This document shows positions 14,763 to 15,877 of a stretch of DNA of 15,877 nucleotides, piece after piece. The notes beneath the pieces were generated by a model, which saw only the letters and a program-made list of their open reading frames with translations, was not told where the DNA came from and did no database searches. This DNA is from Proteobacteria bacterium UBA6921 (lineage in GTDB: Bacteria; Pseudomonadota; Gammaproteobacteria; SG8-11), in the NCBI GenBank assembly GCA_002450895.1, contig DKAR01000099.1:1-15877 (forward strand). Reading direction: 5' to 3'. The position numbers were made by a program, and so were the translations under genes. Every line of letters starts with the position of its first letter. The first letter of the stretch is position 1.

Positions 14763-15308
14763 GTCTTTGTCTCCTGAATGAAATTCATTGAGGTCACCGG
14801 TTTTTGATCATCTCGACCCGGTGACGAAGTGAGAGGCCCGCATGGGCGGAAGGTTCCACAGCCCCCGGGTGTCATCGTTCCGCCGCCACTCGGGTTGCCA
14901 TTGTCGCCCAAGAACACCATTTGCGGTATGGGATCTACCGCGAAAGGGCCGATTTCAATGCGGTTCGCGCGCTCAAGCCGTTACCTCGCTGACCCCGCGC
15001 TTGAATCGCACTATTTGATGGGATTAAATAGCCGCCACGCTGCGTGCGCTGCGTTCCTTAAAAATTTAAAAAAGCACGCGAGCGGAACACGGACGATTTA
15101 CGGGAACGAGGTGGGGCTTTGGATCACACGGAACGTAGTAGGGACGTGCGTCACGAGGATGCGCAGCAAAGTTCGGATGAAAGCCTTTCATCCGGTCGTG
15201 TCGTTGAGCGCCGAAAAAGTCCGGCGCCACAAACTCCCCCGTTTCAGAATGAACGCCGGCACCCTCCCGTCACCTTTGGATTTCGGTCCAACAAGAGGGC
15301 CTAGTCGA
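14763..15308. promoter_or_regulatory. Divergent intergenic region between the metal-linked cluster and the S8 protease
   Basis: 546 bp. It holds several inverted repeats: 14793-14800/14818-14825 (GTCACCGG/CCGGTGAC, 17-nt spacer), 15011-15016/15026-15031 (CTATTT/AAATAG), 15174-15183/15185-15194 (CGGATGAAAG with exact complement) and 15208-15213/15222-15227 (GCGCCG/CGGCGC). A possible plus-strand promoter is TTGAAT 15001-15006, 17 bp, TTAAAT 15024-15029, giving a leader of over 250 nt before the protease. A minus-strand 55-codon Gly-rich frame (14920-14753) exists but lacks a ribosome site. No convincing gene is present. Confidence 0.45.
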
Positions 15309-15877
15309 ATGGCATATCGGCTCATTCGCGCGTGCACGCTGTTACTGGCAGCGCTCGCCTTCTCAGTTCACGTATCCGCACAAGTCGACATCGCTCCGCC
15401 CGCAAACACCGTTGGCGAGGGCATCCTTGTTCAATTCAAAGCCGGAACCAGCACCGCGACCCGGCTGCGCGCTTTGAAATCCGCCGGATGCAACCAGACC
15501 GCCAGCTTCAGCATCGTACCGGGTCTTTCGGCCGCATCGATCACCTCGGGCGCATCGTTGTCGCAAACCTTGCTGCTGCTGCGCAGCAATCCCAACGTCG
15601 CATTCGCCGAACCGAATTACATTCTGACCGCCGCGCAGACGCCCAACGATCCGCAATTCGGCGCGCTCTATGGCTTGAACAACACGGGCGCCGCCGCCGG
15701 CAGTGTGGCCGACGCGGATATCGACGCTCCCGAAGCCTGGGACATCCAGACCGGCACCGACATCATCGTCGCGATCGTCGACACCGGCGTGCAGTACACC
15801 CACCCGGATCTGGTCACCAATATTTGGAACAACGCGCGCGAGATCGCCGGCAACGGCATCGACGACGACGGCAACGG
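15309..15877 (+). CDS. Secreted subtilisin-like (S8) serine protease, N-terminal fragment
   Basis: Partial gene running off the right edge; 189 residues visible. Sec signal peptide at about 1-24 (RLIRACTLLLAALAFSVHVSA). An I9-like prodomain follows at about 36-106: GEGILVQFKAG, then LLRSNPNVAFAEPNYIL, the usual end of an inhibitor propeptide that folds the protease and is cleaved off. The catalytic domain begins with NDPQFGALYGLNNTG and IDAPEAWDIQTGTDIIVAIVDTG, with Asp158 of the DTG motif as the catalytic aspartate, then HPDL. The segment EIAGNGIDDDGNG is a family insert, perhaps calcium-binding. Catalytic His and Ser lie beyond the visible part or are not assignable. ATG 15309 was chosen because the signal peptide starts there; the Shine-Dalgarno is weak (gagggcctag). 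The leader holds several hairpins, hinting at RNA-level control. Confidence 0.9.
   Translation, partial: MAYRLIRACTLLLAALAFSVHVSAQVDIAPPANTVGEGILVQFKAGTSTATRLRALKSAGCNQTASFSIVPGLSAASITSGASLSQTLLLLRSNPNVAFAEPNYILTAAQTPNDPQFGALYGLNNTGAAAGSVADADIDAPEAWDIQTGTDIIVAIVDTGVQYTHPDLVTNIWNNAREIAGNGIDDDGN

Noticed and set aside
15119..15230. Possible c-di-GMP (GEMM) riboswitch
   Set aside because: The GCGCAGCAAAG stretch resembles the motif only loosely; the conserved GGCAAACC and GACGCAAAGCC parts are missing.

Overview
The window reads as a contiguous chromosomal fragment of a moderately GC-rich proteobacterium, most likely gamma- or betaproteobacterial. The grounds are gene content (flavocytochrome c sulfide dehydrogenase, RND efflux, HupE/DUF6488/DUF3240 cluster, subtilase with a proteobacterial-style prodomain), strong GGAG-type ribosome binding sites, and REP/BIME-like palindromes between genes. 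No rRNA, tRNA, CRISPR array or transposase was seen. Two genes are cut by the window edges: oleate hydratase on the left and an S8 protease on the right.

Layout. (1) 1-277, minus: N-terminus of an oleate hydratase. (2) 278-1371: long non-coding stretch with three REP-like palindromes and a perfect 14-bp-arm inverted repeat. (3) 1372-5984, plus: translationally coupled RND pair (periplasmic adaptor and inner-membrane pump), with no outer-membrane factor in view. (4) 6010-7614, minus: monoheme cytochrome c followed by a Tat-exported flavoprotein, a sulfide dehydrogenase pair convergent with the RND genes. (5) 7941-9818, plus: transmembrane Ser/Thr kinase with a low-complexity linker and a C-terminal alpha/beta domain. 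(6) 9819-10277: two hairpins and a roughly 196-bp tandem duplication carrying REP-like palindromes and the 3' end of the next gene. (7) 10278-14762, minus: a seven-gene cluster. (8) 14763-15308: divergent intergenic region with several hairpins. (9) 15309 to the end, plus: start of a secreted subtilisin-like protease.

The most unusual part is the minus-strand cluster 14762 to 10278. In transcription order it holds a two-TM protein with a soluble N-terminal domain, a His-rich membrane protein, a DUF3240 (PII-like) protein, a HupE/UreJ permease with a GOLD-like domain fused at its C-terminus, a DUF6488 protein, an EamA/DMT permease with a 66-residue tail holding 25 histidines, and a second DUF6488 protein. 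The repeated histidine-rich segments and the family content suggest inner-membrane and periplasmic handling of a transition metal. That function is inferred: no substrate can be read from the sequence.

The sulfide dehydrogenase pair would pass electrons from sulfide to periplasmic cytochrome c. The RND pair would need an outer-membrane channel encoded elsewhere. Apart from these local operons, the genes do not obviously form one pathway.
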